Origin: Epiperipatus broadwayi
Lineage: Eukaryota; Onychophora; Udeonychophora; Euonychophora; Peripatidae
Assembly: GCA_028023455.1 (NCBI GenBank)
Contig: JAQFVV010012477.1
Span: 5,200,751-5,264,750, forward strand
Direction of reading: 5' to 3'
DNA: 64,000 bases
Both the position numbers and the translations under genes were made by a program. Under the pieces are notes generated by a model that had not been told where the DNA came from, did no database searches, and worked only from the letters and a program-made list of their open reading frames with translations. Of the stretch, positions 19,721 through 30,932 are shown one piece after another. Numbering within the stretch: position 1 is the first letter of the stretch; the number at the start of each line of letters is the position of its first letter.

Positions 19721-20940
19721 GGAGAAAATCGCTATGATTATCTATATTTAGAAATTTTGATCTTAACTTTGTCTGCACTTTCACTATTGCAGCAGATTGC
19801 CCCTTCAAGCAGAAAAGTATAATATCACAGAAAAATGAAACACCAATGGTACCTATAACCAGACCGAAGCTATACAAAGTATAACCTGCAGCAACATTTC
19901 CAGGCTATAGAATTTCTTGACTGCTAAATTCAAATCCCTGCCATCCAAAGCATTTTTATTTGTTTTGTGGTAAGATTTCAGGCACCAACTAATCATACAT
20001 TATATAATCAGCATGCCCAAATGACATAAATACAATCTAACACTTGATATATTCCAAGCTAGCTCATTCTCTCAATTGTGGAAAAGAAAAAAACTTTAAT
20101 ACATTTATAATTAACTGTAACTTAATCTATTCATGAATCAGTTATAAGAGAGAGAACTGATCAGGCAATAATTAAGCAAACAAATAATTTATTCACACAT
20201 ATTCTTAGTTAAACATATTATAACAAGATTTAAATATAAGCACACACATGTTTAAAATACAACTAACTTATGGAAGCAATATTAAAATTTTATATACACT
20301 CATAATTAAACACACCATAATGAGTTACTAATAACATGGCAAAATTTGAGGAGAGGTACATTAAAAATTACTACAGCTGTATTATCAAAGTACATTAGAG
20401 TTTTTCATTCAAATAAATGTTCAAATCTTCAGATTGAGATAATAAAGAATATATTTACCCAGGATTTTTGTGGATAACACATTGCACTTTTCATGGACAC
20501 AATTGAATGCATTCTCCTGCTTTGTTGATCAGCAGCCAGTTGGCCTTTCCTTTTGCACAGATGGTTTGGCTTCTTGCTGATTTTCCACATTTCAATGATG
20601 AAGAAAGAGTTTCCATATTTTTCAGATCATGAGGTGAACATGTCTTCCAGATGGAGAGTGTCTGATGTTATGAAGGAATGAGATTGAAGTCTAGTCTCAT
20701 AATTCAATTGCTATCTAACCCTGCATACTGCTAATGCTACTGACTTTTCACCATCTTTTCTTCTTTAAAAGTTTTTATAAAACAGGAACACTGAATGATA
20801 ATGAAAATAGTAATATAATATAATAATAATAGAATGAATCTCTCAATCCTTTTATATGCTTCTCCCTTATTGTTTTCTAGTTATCATTTTCCAGTCTGAT
20901 TTAATTAATTGATATTTCCTTAATTATTTTTTTTTTGTTA
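19721..20940. other. Spacer with one weak small frame
   Basis: A minus-strand frame near 20485-20630 of about 43 codons, containing SARSQTICAKGKANWLLINK, has slightly better composition than its surroundings, but no family is recognised and no splice context is convincing. A tRNA-like B-box remnant (AATTCAAATCCC) lies near 19930. Confidence 0.35.
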
Positions 20941-21125
20941 TGTTTTAATCTAAATTTTTGCTTAAATTAATCTAACATTTTGATGAGATAATGCCCGTAG
21001 TCCTATCCTTTGTTTCTTCAATTAATTTAGCATTATGTTTTAATCTAAATTCTTGCTTAGATTAATCTAATGTTTGATGAGATAATGTCTCCTGTTCTTT
21101 CCTTTGTTTCTTTAATTAATGCAAT
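20941..21125. repeat. Two-copy tandem repeat, 95-bp period
   Basis: The block beginning TGTTTTAATCTAAAT at 20941 is repeated from 21036. Both copies contain TGATGAGATAATG and CCTTTGTTTCTT. Divergence is visible, so this is an old local duplication. Confidence 0.8.
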
Positions 21126-21457
21126 GGGAGTTATTATTTCTTTTCTTTTCATTATCAGCCAAGAAATCTTTAAATGACTTGCAAACTTGACAAATTTCTT
21201 TTTACGTATATTTTAGTTCAATTTCCATTTTTACATTTCTTTTTTTTTCCTTACTTAATTTATAAAAAGAGAGTCTAATTTTTAATTTTTTACTTAGAGT
21301 TAATTTTTTCATCCTTCCTCATGTAACACGGAGTATTGTGTTCTCAAATCACACATTCGTTAGTGGTAACAATATATATATAAAGCAAATTACTACAGTT
21401 TATTTGATAAGAGCCAAATGACCTGTTCTCACAGAGTTGATACAAATTACTTAATAA

Positions 21458-21465
21458 AAATATAT
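21458..21465. other. Merlin target-site duplication, left copy
   Basis: AAATATAT directly precedes the first base of the left inverted repeat and is repeated exactly at 24179-24186 after the right one. It also fixes the element ends. Confidence 0.9.
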
Positions 21466-21498
21466 GGTACTTACGGATAATTTGCCTGATGACGTATT
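21466..21498 (+). repeat. Merlin left terminal inverted repeat, 33 bp
   Basis: Identical, as reverse complement, to 24146-24178. Identity ends after GACGTATT; inward the two ends diverge, although both retain a CCGGT-containing patch. Confidence 0.93.
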
Positions 21499-21750
21499 TG
21501 ACCCACCGGTTTCCCTTCCGGTAGGCATCGACGATCTTTGTATGACAACGTTGTCATGGCAACGAAGTGACTGGCGTGATTAATCCATCAGAGAGTCAAT
21601 TTTTTTTTTTTTTAAACCGCGAGATTTAAAATTCGGAGAGAGGTTTGGGAAATTTTTTGATTTTTCTGTCTATTGTGATTTTGCTATCCACTTGATCACA
21701 GTGATTTTTTTCAGCTCTTCCATTGCGTCCTTGATATTTTACTTTGTGAT

Positions 21751-22635
21751 ATGGCTGAAGCTCCAAGAACCTTGTTTAGTTTACCGAGTACGGAGGAAGA
21801 AGCGATCATCTTCTTACAAGACCGCGGTCTTCTCCCCAAAAGGAAATTATGTCAAAATGGGCATGAAATGAAAAAATATATTCACAATTCCAAGAAACAA
21901 TGGCGGTGTAACTTGAAGGATTGCCTGTCAGAAATTGCAATTAGAAAAGGCACGTGGTTTGTTGGCTCCAAAATGACTTTCGTGACCGCTATACGTTTCA
22001 TCTATAGTTGGTCCAAAGAATTAACATCGATAACATTTTGTGCGGAGGAATTGAATATTTCGGACAAAACTGTTATCGATTGGAACAACTACCTCCGGGA
22101 AGTTTGTACCTGGAGATTGTTAAGAAATGAAAGGCGGAAAATCGGAGGTCCCAACACAATCGTTGAGATTGATGAAAGCCTCTTCACAAAACGGAAGAAC
22201 AATGCCGGAAGAGTCCTACCACAGCAATGGCTATTTGGCGGCGTGTGCAGAGAGACTGAGGAATGCTTTATTGTAGCCATTCGAGATAGAAGTGCGTCTA
22301 CTCTCATGCAAGAAATTTTGCAAAATGTACACGAAGGCTCGACTATCTACAGCGATTGCTGGAAGGGATACAAGAGCGAAGAGTTAGCTGAGGCTGGATA
22401 TGAACACCATCGTGTTAATCACACATACAACTTCGTAGACCCCACAACTGGCGTACATACACAGAATGTTGAAAGGTTGTGGGGTTTGGTCAAATGGCGT
22501 AATAAAAAACACAGAGGGACAGCACGTCAGCACCTGGACTCATATTTGAGCGAGTTTATGTGGAGGCAGTCATACAAAGCTGATCCTTTCGCTGCAATTT
22601 TAGAACATATATCCCAATTCAGTCCTCCACAGTGA
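21751..22635 (+). CDS. Merlin transposase (ISXO2/IS1016-like DDE), intact
   Basis: 294 residues, single exon, ATG to TGA. It would cut the 33-bp element ends and join them to target DNA in the nucleus. An N-terminal zinc ribbon is visible: C34 and H38 (CQNGH), then C53 and C58 (CNLKDC). A helical DNA-binding-like part follows around residues 75-115. The catalytic triad of the IS1595/ISXO2 fold is present: D141 in VEIDES, D202 in YSDCWKGY, E241 in HTQNVERLWG. The length is normal for the family. There are no internal stops or frameshifts. The ATG lies about 285 bp inside the left terminal repeat with no earlier in-frame alternative needed. The coding sequence is clearly richer in G and C than the host DNA around it, which may mean recent arrival, possibly by horizontal transfer (inference). 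A catalytically competent protein is plausible; expression is unknown. Confidence 0.93.
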   Translation: MAEAPRTLFSLPSTEEEAIIFLQDRGLLPKRKLCQNGHEMKKYIHNSKKQWRCNLKDCLSEIAIRKGTWFVGSKMTFVTAIRFIYSWSKELTSITFCAEELNISDKTVIDWNNYLREVCTWRLLRNERRKIGGPNTIVEIDESLFTKRKNNAGRVLPQQWLFGGVCRETEECFIVAIRDRSASTLMQEILQNVHEGSTIYSDCWKGYKSEELAEAGYEHHRVNHTYNFVDPTTGVHTQNVERLWGLVKWRNKKHRGTARQHLDSYLSEFMWRQSYKADPFAAILEHISQFSPPQ

Positions 22636-23058
22636 ACGCTATTTGTAAGTAATTTTAATTTTTTTTATAATAATTATAATTTTAGAATTAATTATATTAT
22701 TGAATATAGACAATAAGTAATCCAAATGCATGTAAAAGTAACGTCACCATTAATGCCATATTCGCATTAAATCTTTATTTTAAATGTACAAACAATTTTT
22801 GTTAATATTTCTTCAATTAATTTGTAATTAATTTTCAATAATTTTTTTAATAAAATTACCAATATACAGTCCGTTTTTAAAATTACCAAATGCTTGTAGA
22901 AACTACGGCGTCTTACACCACATTTTATACAAGATGGCGATTAATGGTAGATTCGCATTAACTTTTTTTTTTTTTAAATTTACAAAAAAAATTTTTTTTT
23001 TATATTTCTTCAATTATCAAACTTCCACTTAATTACATTTAATTTGTAAATAATTTTT

Positions 23059-23710
23059 GGGTTAATATTTCTACAAATATCAAATTATTTTTCGTAAATT
23101 CATTAGCCAATGTATGTAAAAGTAGGGCATGTGATCGCGATTAATGGCACATTTTTATGTGATCGCCATTAACGGCACATTTTCCATAATTTTTTGTTTT
23201 TATATTTTGTATTGACATTATTTTGTATTTCATGCATGTAAATTTTCACTAATTTGTTGGGGTTTTTTTTTGTATTTTTGGGTTAATATTTCTACAAATA
23301 TCAAATTATTTTTCGTAAATTCATTGGCTATACAGTACGGTTTTAAAATTAGCCAATGTGATCGCCATTAACGGCACATTTTCCATAATTTTTTGTTTTT
23401 ATATTTTGTATTGACCTTATTTTGTATTTCATGCATGTAAATTTTCACTAATTTGTTGGGGTTTTTTTTGTATTTTTGGGTTAATATTTCTACAAATATC
23501 AAATTATTTTTCGTAAATTCATTGGCTATACAGTACGGTTTTAAAATTAGCCAATGTGATCGCCATTAATGGCACATTTTCAATAATTTTTTGTTTTTAT
23601 ATTTTGTATTGACCTTATTTTGTATTTCATGCATGTAAATTTTCACTAATTTGTTGGGTTTTTTTCTACAAATATCAAATTATTTTTCGTAAATTCATTG
23701 GCTATATTTT
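23059..23710. repeat. Tandem repeat inside Merlin 3' region, about 198-222 bp period
   Basis: Units begin GGTTAATATTTCTAC at 23059, 23281 and 23479, with a partial fourth copy near 23660. They share AAATTATTTTTCGTAAATTC, TGATCGCCATTAA and TTTCATGCATGTAAATTTTC. The first interval is 222 bp, the second 198 bp. Units 2 and 3 are nearly identical. The repeat fills most of the non-coding tail between the transposase gene and the right end; copies of this motif may bind transposase or only reflect slippage. Confidence 0.85.
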
Positions 23711-23984
23711 GTATTTTATATCTTGTACTACAAGCTTCGCTTGTCAAAAACACCCAGGGCCCCCCCCCAACAACTACAGCGCTACGCGCTGTTATAATTG
23801 GCCACATTTTTAAGATTTTTGAATAGTTTTCATGCATGTACATTTTAAATATTTTGTATTCACAGTATTAAATTTTCACTAATTTTTTTTTTTTGTATTT
23901 TTTTTTCAGGACCAAGAAACATGCTGGTGTTCAGTCGGTGTGTATCACGTGACATTCCTTTTGTTTTTCATCACATGGTCAACC

Positions 23985-24156
23985 GATGACGTATTGCCCT
24001 GAAGGCATACCGATTTAATGTTGCGCTTTTTAACGTGACGTGTTCACGTGATATGCGGACACATCTTATCGAGTAGATGTGTCTGCAGATCACTTGGAGA
24101 CTTTATCTTAAAAATCGCAACATTAGACCGGTATGCCTTCAGGGTAATACGTCATC
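23985..24156. repeat. Subterminal 41-bp inverted repeat (hairpin) at the Merlin right end
   Basis: The arm 23985-24025 and the reverse complement of 24116-24156 differ at only three positions over 41 bp. The outer arm runs into the terminal inverted repeat (GATGACGTATT is common to both). The loop of about 90 bp holds two further palindromic patches, around CACGTGA and ACACATCT/AGATGTGT. The right end can therefore fold on itself and presents a second, inward copy of the inner terminal-repeat sequence. Confidence 0.85.
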
Positions 24157-24230
24157 AGGCAAATTATCCGTAAGTACCAAATATATTAATAATTTTTATT
24201 GGTCATTTATTAGATTAGAGATTATCCAAT

Positions 24231-24328
24231 AATGAATAATATTTCTGTACTGTAATGTCCACTACATCTCTCTCACACAGGCAAGGAATGTGGACTAGTG
24301 AAATTATACTACAGAAATATTATTCATT
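24231..24328. repeat. 98-bp hairpin repeat with 19-bp inverted ends
   Basis: AATGAATAATATTTCTGTA at 24231-24249 is the exact reverse complement of 24310-24328. It lies 45 bp outside the Merlin target duplication. The size and perfect ends fit a very short MITE, but no target duplication or second copy was seen in the window. Confidence 0.6.
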
Positions 24329-24329
24329 A

Positions 24330-25446
24330 AAAGAATGATGTTCCAATATTAGATAGATTTGTCATATTAAAATAGTTACTGAGTGTTGGCATCTAAAACC
24401 TTACCAACTAGTGGTATTTAAAAATTAAAAATAAGACAAGTAAAAAATAAATGATGAAGATAATTATGAGGTTGGTATGTATTAAAGTAAATAATCAGTG
24501 TTGAAAGCATATAATCAATGATGAAATCTGTTATAACTATAGTTTGTTCTACAGTCAGTTCATTTAATAATAACCTGACTGATCTGATGTTAATCAGATA
24601 TATTTACTTTTTATCTAAGAATATTTAGAAGCACAATTAATGACAAACAATTAATAGCAATTTGAGTTGTTTACGAGATGATTGCCTCAAAATGTTATAG
24701 ACTTATTTAAAATTTGTATGCTGTAAAGAAACTAATATTGACATTCCAAGTTATGTGCAATGCTGATAGGTTGACTATTTACTATTTCAACCCCCATCCC
24801 TCCTTAAATTGTGTTTCTTAAAAAAATTCAAAGCAATTATTTTTTAATTGTGAATGGAGGTACTTTTTTTAAAAACAAAATCTTGAATACTAATTATTAA
24901 TTACTAATATTTACTATGTCAAACTTTAAAAAAATATGATCCATTCGTTTTCACAATTACAAAAACGAAGTATTTATTCTATTCCACTAACATTATCTAT
25001 TATAGGATTGAATAAACAATAGATACTAGATGGTAGTTCAGATAAAATTTACATTTATTATATTTATTGCTACCTTATTTATGTCCAAGACAAAATGAGC
25101 TCTATCTGTAAAAAGCTTTGACCTGAATTTAGTGTGCCAAGATTCAAAATTGAAGCCCTCAATGATGAAAGTCATAAGATTGAAAATGATAAGGGAGGTA
25201 AACCTGGTAGCATTAAATATAAATTTAATCTAAAACATCAGTTGAGATGTCTTCCTGAAGACAGAAAGTTTTGCATAGATATGAATGTGGATTTTTTAAA
25301 AATTATTTACAGTTATAAAGTAAATTCAAATGAGCTTCTAGTAGATAATTTTTTTAATCACTAAATATTTATTTCATCCCACTGCCAGTAATCAATAGAT
25401 GTTAAATAGTAGTCCTAATTATTAAAATTCATCAGGCATTTAAAGA
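24330..25446. other. AT-rich spacer with one small open frame
   Basis: The frame at 25134-25364 (76 codons, starting MPRFKIEALND) contains KPGSIKYKFNLKHQLRC, which looks somewhat less AT-driven than background. No family is recognised and there is no splice or promoter support. Confidence 0.35.
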
Positions 25447-25620
25447 GCATTGGTGGTCGAGAGATCAGCGCGACTGCCTTGCGTTTGCAGGCAATTGCCC
25501 GGGTTGCGGGTTCGCGTCCCGGCCGATGCTATGACACTTAAAAAAAAAAATCAGCATGCAAGCTGATGCATGTGGGTGAAAGACAGTATTCTTGTTCAAT
25601 GACCACAGGAAAAAAAAAAG
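25447..25620 (+). mobile_element. tRNA-derived SINE
   Basis: The 83-nt head (25447-25529) folds as a tRNA-like cloverleaf: acceptor GCATTGG/CCGATGC, an A-box-like TGGTCGAGAG, an anticodon stem CTGC/GCAG, an extra arm, and a B box GGTTCGCGTCC. The length and extra arm resemble class II (Leu/Ser-like) tRNA. It is followed by GCTATGACACTTAAAAAA, a short body and a second A-run at about 25610. The copy at about 48032-48123 on the minus strand shares the same GATGCTATGAC junction after the B box, so this is a dispersed element, not a host tRNA gene. Anticodon identity is not assigned. Confidence 0.8.
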
Positions 25621-26706
25621 AATTATCACGTTGTAATTAATAACCATAAAAATAACGTAATGGGATAACTAGCAAAAATTTCCAGGTCGTTTTATTAAGA
25701 AGTCAATAAAAAATAAAAATAAAAACTCTCAATATTATATAAATCCCTCCCCCCTTTAAACAGCAGAAATGAGACTAACACTTTGCATTTTGCTATCAAA
25801 AATGTTATTTAAAATATTTTCTATATTTTTTCTCTCAAATTTTTCTTACAAAGTACTTATTATTATTATTTTTTCAATAAAACTACGTATATAATTTTTT
25901 TTTTTTCAAAAGGAAATACCTCACAATGTGTCACTATTATCAATAAACTGGATTTTATAAATAATTTTAAAATTCAAATTTCCAATACAATCCTCTTCGT
26001 TACTCATTATTATTACATTGTATTGCTGTAAAATAAAGTTTTGAATATTATACTTAATTTTTAGCATTAAAATATAAATTTGCTTTATAGAGATAAATAA
26101 TTAAAGCAATAAATCCATTTTTTCTCTTCTTTGAAGATGTGTGTTTGTTTGACTTGGAATAGGTATCTTAATGCAGTTATTACAAATTTACCTGCAAATA
26201 TTAGGTGAAAGTTAATTTAGTCTGCAATCTCAGCCTACAGCTAATTAATTAACAATCTGAACTCATACATAGATAAAAAACATTTTGTTTTTCATATGCG
26301 GCATTTTTTAATATTATTATTTTAGAAACTCAATGACGATATTCATTGTACCAAATATTAAGGTTGTATATCATTTATTATATCCTACTTCCTGACCAAC
26401 AGCGGATTATTAGATGAAGTGGCTGAGAGCTAATTTCCTGTAAAAAAAAGTACCTTGCTTGGAAATGACTAGCATCAAATAAAGTAAACTTCTGAGGTTC
26501 TTCTTATTCTGTCTTTGGTAGCAATAAATTACCAAGATCCCAGGTTTTAAATATTTATTGCCTACAGTTATATTTACCGTATAAAACCGGAATTGCTTGA
26601 AATTATAATTCATGGCAATTTTTTAATGTATTGAAATTACTTTGTATATGAACATCTTTTAAATATATATTTTTGCGTAAATGTTTTTTTTCCAAAATAG
26701 AACCAG

Positions 26707-26758
<52 letters not shown>

Positions 26759-26783
26759 GATGATGATGATGATGATGATGATG
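26707..26783. repeat. (AAT)n / (ATG)n compound microsatellite
   Basis: About 14 AAT units run through ATT into about 11 ATG units. It abuts the 3' end of the minus-strand LINE and probably grew from its tail. Confidence 0.95.
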
Positions 26784-28320
26784 TTTCAAAAGGCCTTTAT
26801 TGTCTCAAAAGAATACAACATTAGTGGGTACATAGTAAATTAATTGCTACAAGTTGATTACAAATTTTAACATTTACATTGTCATTTTTGATAGAGTTCT
26901 TTCTGGATTTACATGAGCTTAAAACATAGTTCTTATCTACATATAATATACTGGATTGTTCATTCTTTATAACTTTGCTGTTTGTCTGAGCAGGGACCAA
27001 GTAGCTGCATAAATATCCAGGCTGGTGATCTGCTGTTCTCTAACTAGAATTTTAATTAACTTATTCTTAAATGTGGCTGAATGCCTTCTGGGGTTATTAC
27101 CCAATACGAATGCACACCAAGTGCACCAAAGTGCATATAAGACAAATGTTGATGCCCTTATGGCTGGTACAAACCTAAATTTGTAAGTTGACATAATTTG
27201 CATCATTGTAGTGTTTTGTTTCCTATATTTCCCCTGCAGAATGCATCTAGTCTGCTCCGTGGCATTGCAGTTGAAAATTATATGCTGTAAAGTCTCCTCA
27301 GCCATATGACAAAGGCCACAGAAAGGATCAACTGATCTGTACATTCTTCTGTGATGTAAAAAATATTTAGTAGGTAAAGCATTCAAATTCATTTTGATTA
27401 TAAAATCTAGGAACTTAGGTTCTAATTACCATCTTTTGTATTGCTTGATCAGATATTTGTTCCCTATTTCTAGTATTGATGGGATCTCCTCATTGTGATT
27501 ATTTTGATGTATAAACTTATATATTTCCCAATATTTACACTTTTGTTCGAATTGATCCGGGATTGTTCTTTCTCTCCTGCATTGGTAGATGGTAACTGCC
27601 AAAAAACAATCTTTTAGAGGAGGCCTATCTATAGGTGTTATCTGCCCTAAGTGTCTTAATTTAGGAAATTGAGTGAGTATAGCAATTATAGCATTCCTTG
27701 TTTTGAATGTTTGAAATGCTTATAAGCTATGCAACCCCAGTCTATTTGCTATAAGAGGGTGATTGAGTTTTGCCATTGAAATTGCCACTGTCTTTTTCCC
27801 CCAGATGAGTTTGCAACATATGGAATTAATGCATGCCATAAATTTTTTTGAAAATTCAACTACAGGCATATAATATGTTATCTTGGTTATTATAAGCTTG
27901 TTAATCAGTTGCACCTTTGCATATATGGACAAATATGCTTTTGAGAGTGATTCAGCTATGCTTTTGACTTCTTCTTTGAGCTTGGTTTGGATCTGACATC
28001 TCATTTCAGTTGCTCCTAGAAAAAAAAAGAAAGCCTAAAAATGGAGTAGGTTTTGCTTTATACATTGGCCCACACGGCCTCCCAGTGAGTAGCATCCAGG
28101 CTGCAGTCTTTTTTAGGTTTATTCTCATTTCATGTTGTTTTGAGAATTGTTCAAGCACTGCCTGAAGCTGTGATATTTGCTCCTTGATGTCAAAAAGACT
28201 GTGATATCATCCATGTATGCGAGACATGCAATCTTCTGTGTTGTACCAGGTATTTGAATGCTAATGAATGTGCTATAGATATTGTTGTTGTAAGTTAGAT
28301 AGACATTATCTTATGAATAA
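26784..28320 (-). pseudogene. Decayed LINE ORF2, RT palm to zinc knuckle and 3' end
   Basis: Minus-strand pieces give, in order: LAYMDDITVF (RT motif C, YMDD) near 28200-28240, a thumb/connection region with ESLSKAYLSIYAKVQLINKL at about 27900-27960, CCKLIWGKKTVAISMAKL, then a knuckle PFCGLCHMAEETLQHIIFNC at about 27270-27330 and LYALWCTWCAFVLG. The longest open part is 141 codons (26967-27392). The 3' end has AATAAA in GAGACAATAAAGGCC, followed by a microsatellite tail. Frame changes separate the pieces. Same family as the remnant at 9.0-10.7 kb; the order of motifs and the CxxC...H...C knuckle are shared. Confidence 0.8.
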
Positions 28321-30270
28321 GAGTAGGTATCCTATATTATTCCTAGGATTCCAGTCATTGCCTAATTATTTTTAAATGAAAAGAAAAAACTAAAAAAAAT
28401 TGATAAAATTTTAATTACAGAATCCTGACATTACATAAATGAATATTGAAGAAATTGTTTTGCAAAAGAGATTCATTTTGAGAAGTAATGCTGCACAAAT
28501 ATAGAAAACTATTGTTACTTATCAGAAGAGATAAATAGGAATCTGATCATGGCAATGACATGCTGATAATGGTTATTATAAGTTCTGTAAAGTGAAAAGG
28601 TTTTAGAATAAAGAGAATTTAATATAACCTGACCGTTCTATGATATATGCTTCCAAAATTAAGATCCTCTCTGTAATGTGGGAGAGTGAGTTGAAATCTC
28701 TTAAAATTTGCTAAAGGTTGTGTATTATATTTGTTTATTAATTGCTATTATTATTGCTGTGGTTTTATTTTACTGTAATATATACTATTTAGTAATTCCT
28801 CTGAGCTTAGCTCATAATAGTGTTTATTATTTTAGCATTTTTTATCTCGCTGATCTGTAAATCTCGATTGATTGCATTTGCATTAATTTATATTATTTTG
28901 GCATTATTTTAGGTTAGTATATATATTACACACTTCATCACTGATCATCTTGTAATGTTATTGATTGTTTATGACAAACGATGATTTGCCTGAATGATGA
29001 GAAAACAGTTGGTTGAATTAGTCAGTGATAATTTGTTTACCATTGATTTTCTTAAATTTACGACTATTCACTGACTATTGTTATTATATAGATTAACTGA
29101 TGTTTAAGTTATAAGGTTATAAAGAACGGACGTTCCAATGTATTTTTTTTACCTCTTCTTTCTTAATCGAGAATTGAATTGGATCTTAAAGAGTTCAATA
29201 ACTGAAATTATGGTTTAATTAATAACCAGCAATATACAAATAATATTATGCAAGCTAGAGCTTCAATATATATATATATTTACAAAACATTATATTTTTA
29301 CAATATAATTCAACAACGAATAATATGTATGCACACAACCTTCATACATTCTTACATATCGATATATATGTTATATTGGTTGCATATTATATGGAAGTGA
29401 AAAAATGATAAAATAAACCACTCCAGGCAAAGGTTTTTCTAGGATTTTTCCACAAAAGAACAAAAAAAAAAAACATTTCTCATTAGGTTTGCCAATTGGC
29501 GGATCGAGAATTTTTCTGATTCTATATTGTATTTTATTTTTTAAGAATAGTTAGATAATCATTTACCGACCAATAATTGAATGAGTAAGAAAATTACTTT
29601 TATGGCCAGATGCTCTTAAAAATAAAAAAAAAAAAACCCATACAGCTGTTTAAAACATAAAAAATGTTTAGTTTATCCGAACTTGATTTATTTCCAGCTC
29701 TAAACGTATTAAATATATAATACATCACCAGCCTCTATAGTATTGAGATTATATAACACATGTGCGGTTGTATATCATAAGTATATGAATTCAGACAAAT
29801 TATCTCAACCTCATATGTAAAACTGAATTATTTATTTTACATTACTTAATTTATTCCAATTTTTAATTTTCATTAATAATTTATAAATTATAACATTAAA
29901 TTAATAAACTTTTGCAATTATTTTTAATTAGAATTAGCTTTAAATAAATTATCTTAACATCAAATTTATTTAAAATCTAATTTGTTGTAGTTATTTCATC
30001 AGTTTTAGATTATAACTGTAAATATTTACAACTTTACTATTGACGCAAATTAAACAGCAAATTACGTTTTATAAATAAATTATATTCTCCAAATAATTTG
30101 AATATAAGTGTGCACATTCACACATATAATTCAAATCTAATTTCAACCATGTCAAAACCTTTTAACATTGAGTTAGTTTGACAATTATATCTACGCATAT
30201 ACGTATAGTTATAGTTATTTGAACATATATATATACCAACATGCGGAAATATCTTTTAAGAAGCTTAGAT
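28321..30270. other. AT-rich spacer
   Basis: No gene recognised. The stretch includes a short TA run near 29267 and unique AT-rich sequence. Confidence 0.5.
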
Positions 30271-30404
30271 AATAAAGCTTTGAGCAGGTGCGCTTGAAAA
30301 TGCGAAGGCAGGGACCTCTACAGGTCTTAACCACAAATTTACGCTTAGACCTGTAGAGGTCCCTGCCCTTCGCATTTTCAAGCACACATGCTTAAAGCTT
30401 TATT
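30271..30404. repeat. Near-perfect GC-rich hairpin, about 57-bp arms
   Basis: The arm 30271-30327 pairs with 30347-30404 around a 19-base loop. The inner part (AGGCAGGGACCTCTACAGGTC) is GC-rich and nearly perfect; the outer part has a few mismatches and ends in AATAAAGCTTT/AAAGCTTTATT. The size and structure fit a small MITE or a hairpin RNA precursor. No second copy was seen here, so neither is proven. Confidence 0.75.
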
Positions 30405-30932
30405 GTCTTAGTCAATATTACTTACGTAATCAATGTGCGTTAAATAAATTTATAATAAGAAGCTTAGAATAAAGTATAGTTTTTTAAATTTTATTTTAAA
30501 CTATACAAGTCATTGCATCCAAAAGCATACTTTACGATAAGATACTTCAAACGAAATCTTGACCTCAGAAACAATAATAATAATAAAAATGATTGAAATT
30601 TCATAAAAAGTTCAAGAATCAGGAGTGATTGAACTGGAGACGCAATTCTAGGATCTTGAGGTCCAGCGTCCGCCACTCTACTGCTGCATTAATGGAGACA
30701 GAGAAATAGTGAAGCATTATATTTAAATCGATAAAGCAATATTTTAATCAGAAATGTAATGAATATTCAAACTCACGCATTGACATAGCTACAAAAATTA
30801 GGCCTGAAGACAAAAATCCTCTTTTCCACAATTTCTGTTGTCACTTTCTTTACATCATTTTTTTTTAAAAAAAGAATCACATAAAGCAAAATATTATTTG
30901 AATATATGTATAAGGTATTTAGTGAACCATAG

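Larger units (their letters stand above)
21466..24178 (+). mobile_element. Complete Merlin-type DNA transposon
   Basis: The ends at 21466 and 24178 carry identical inverted repeats of 33 bp beginning GGTACTTACGGATAATTTGC. The element is flanked by AAATATAT at 21458-21465 and 24179-24186, an 8-bp target duplication. Merlin elements are known to make 8-9 bp duplications and to encode an IS1016/ISXO2-like transposase, which is what lies inside. The total is 2713 bp. The left subterminal part has a perfect 16-bp palindrome (ATGACAACGTTGTCAT, 21542-21557); the right side has tandem repeats and a long hairpin. Perfect ends, perfect target duplication and an open transposase argue for a recent insertion. 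Confidence 0.93.

Noticed and set aside
25134-25364. A 76-codon protein gene
   Set aside because: No motif, no promoter or splice context, and length within chance expectation for 64 kb.
25447-25529. A genuine tRNA gene
   Set aside because: The anticodon stem-loop is irregular, the head is followed by an A-rich SINE tail, and a second copy with the same tail junction is nested in a retroelement.
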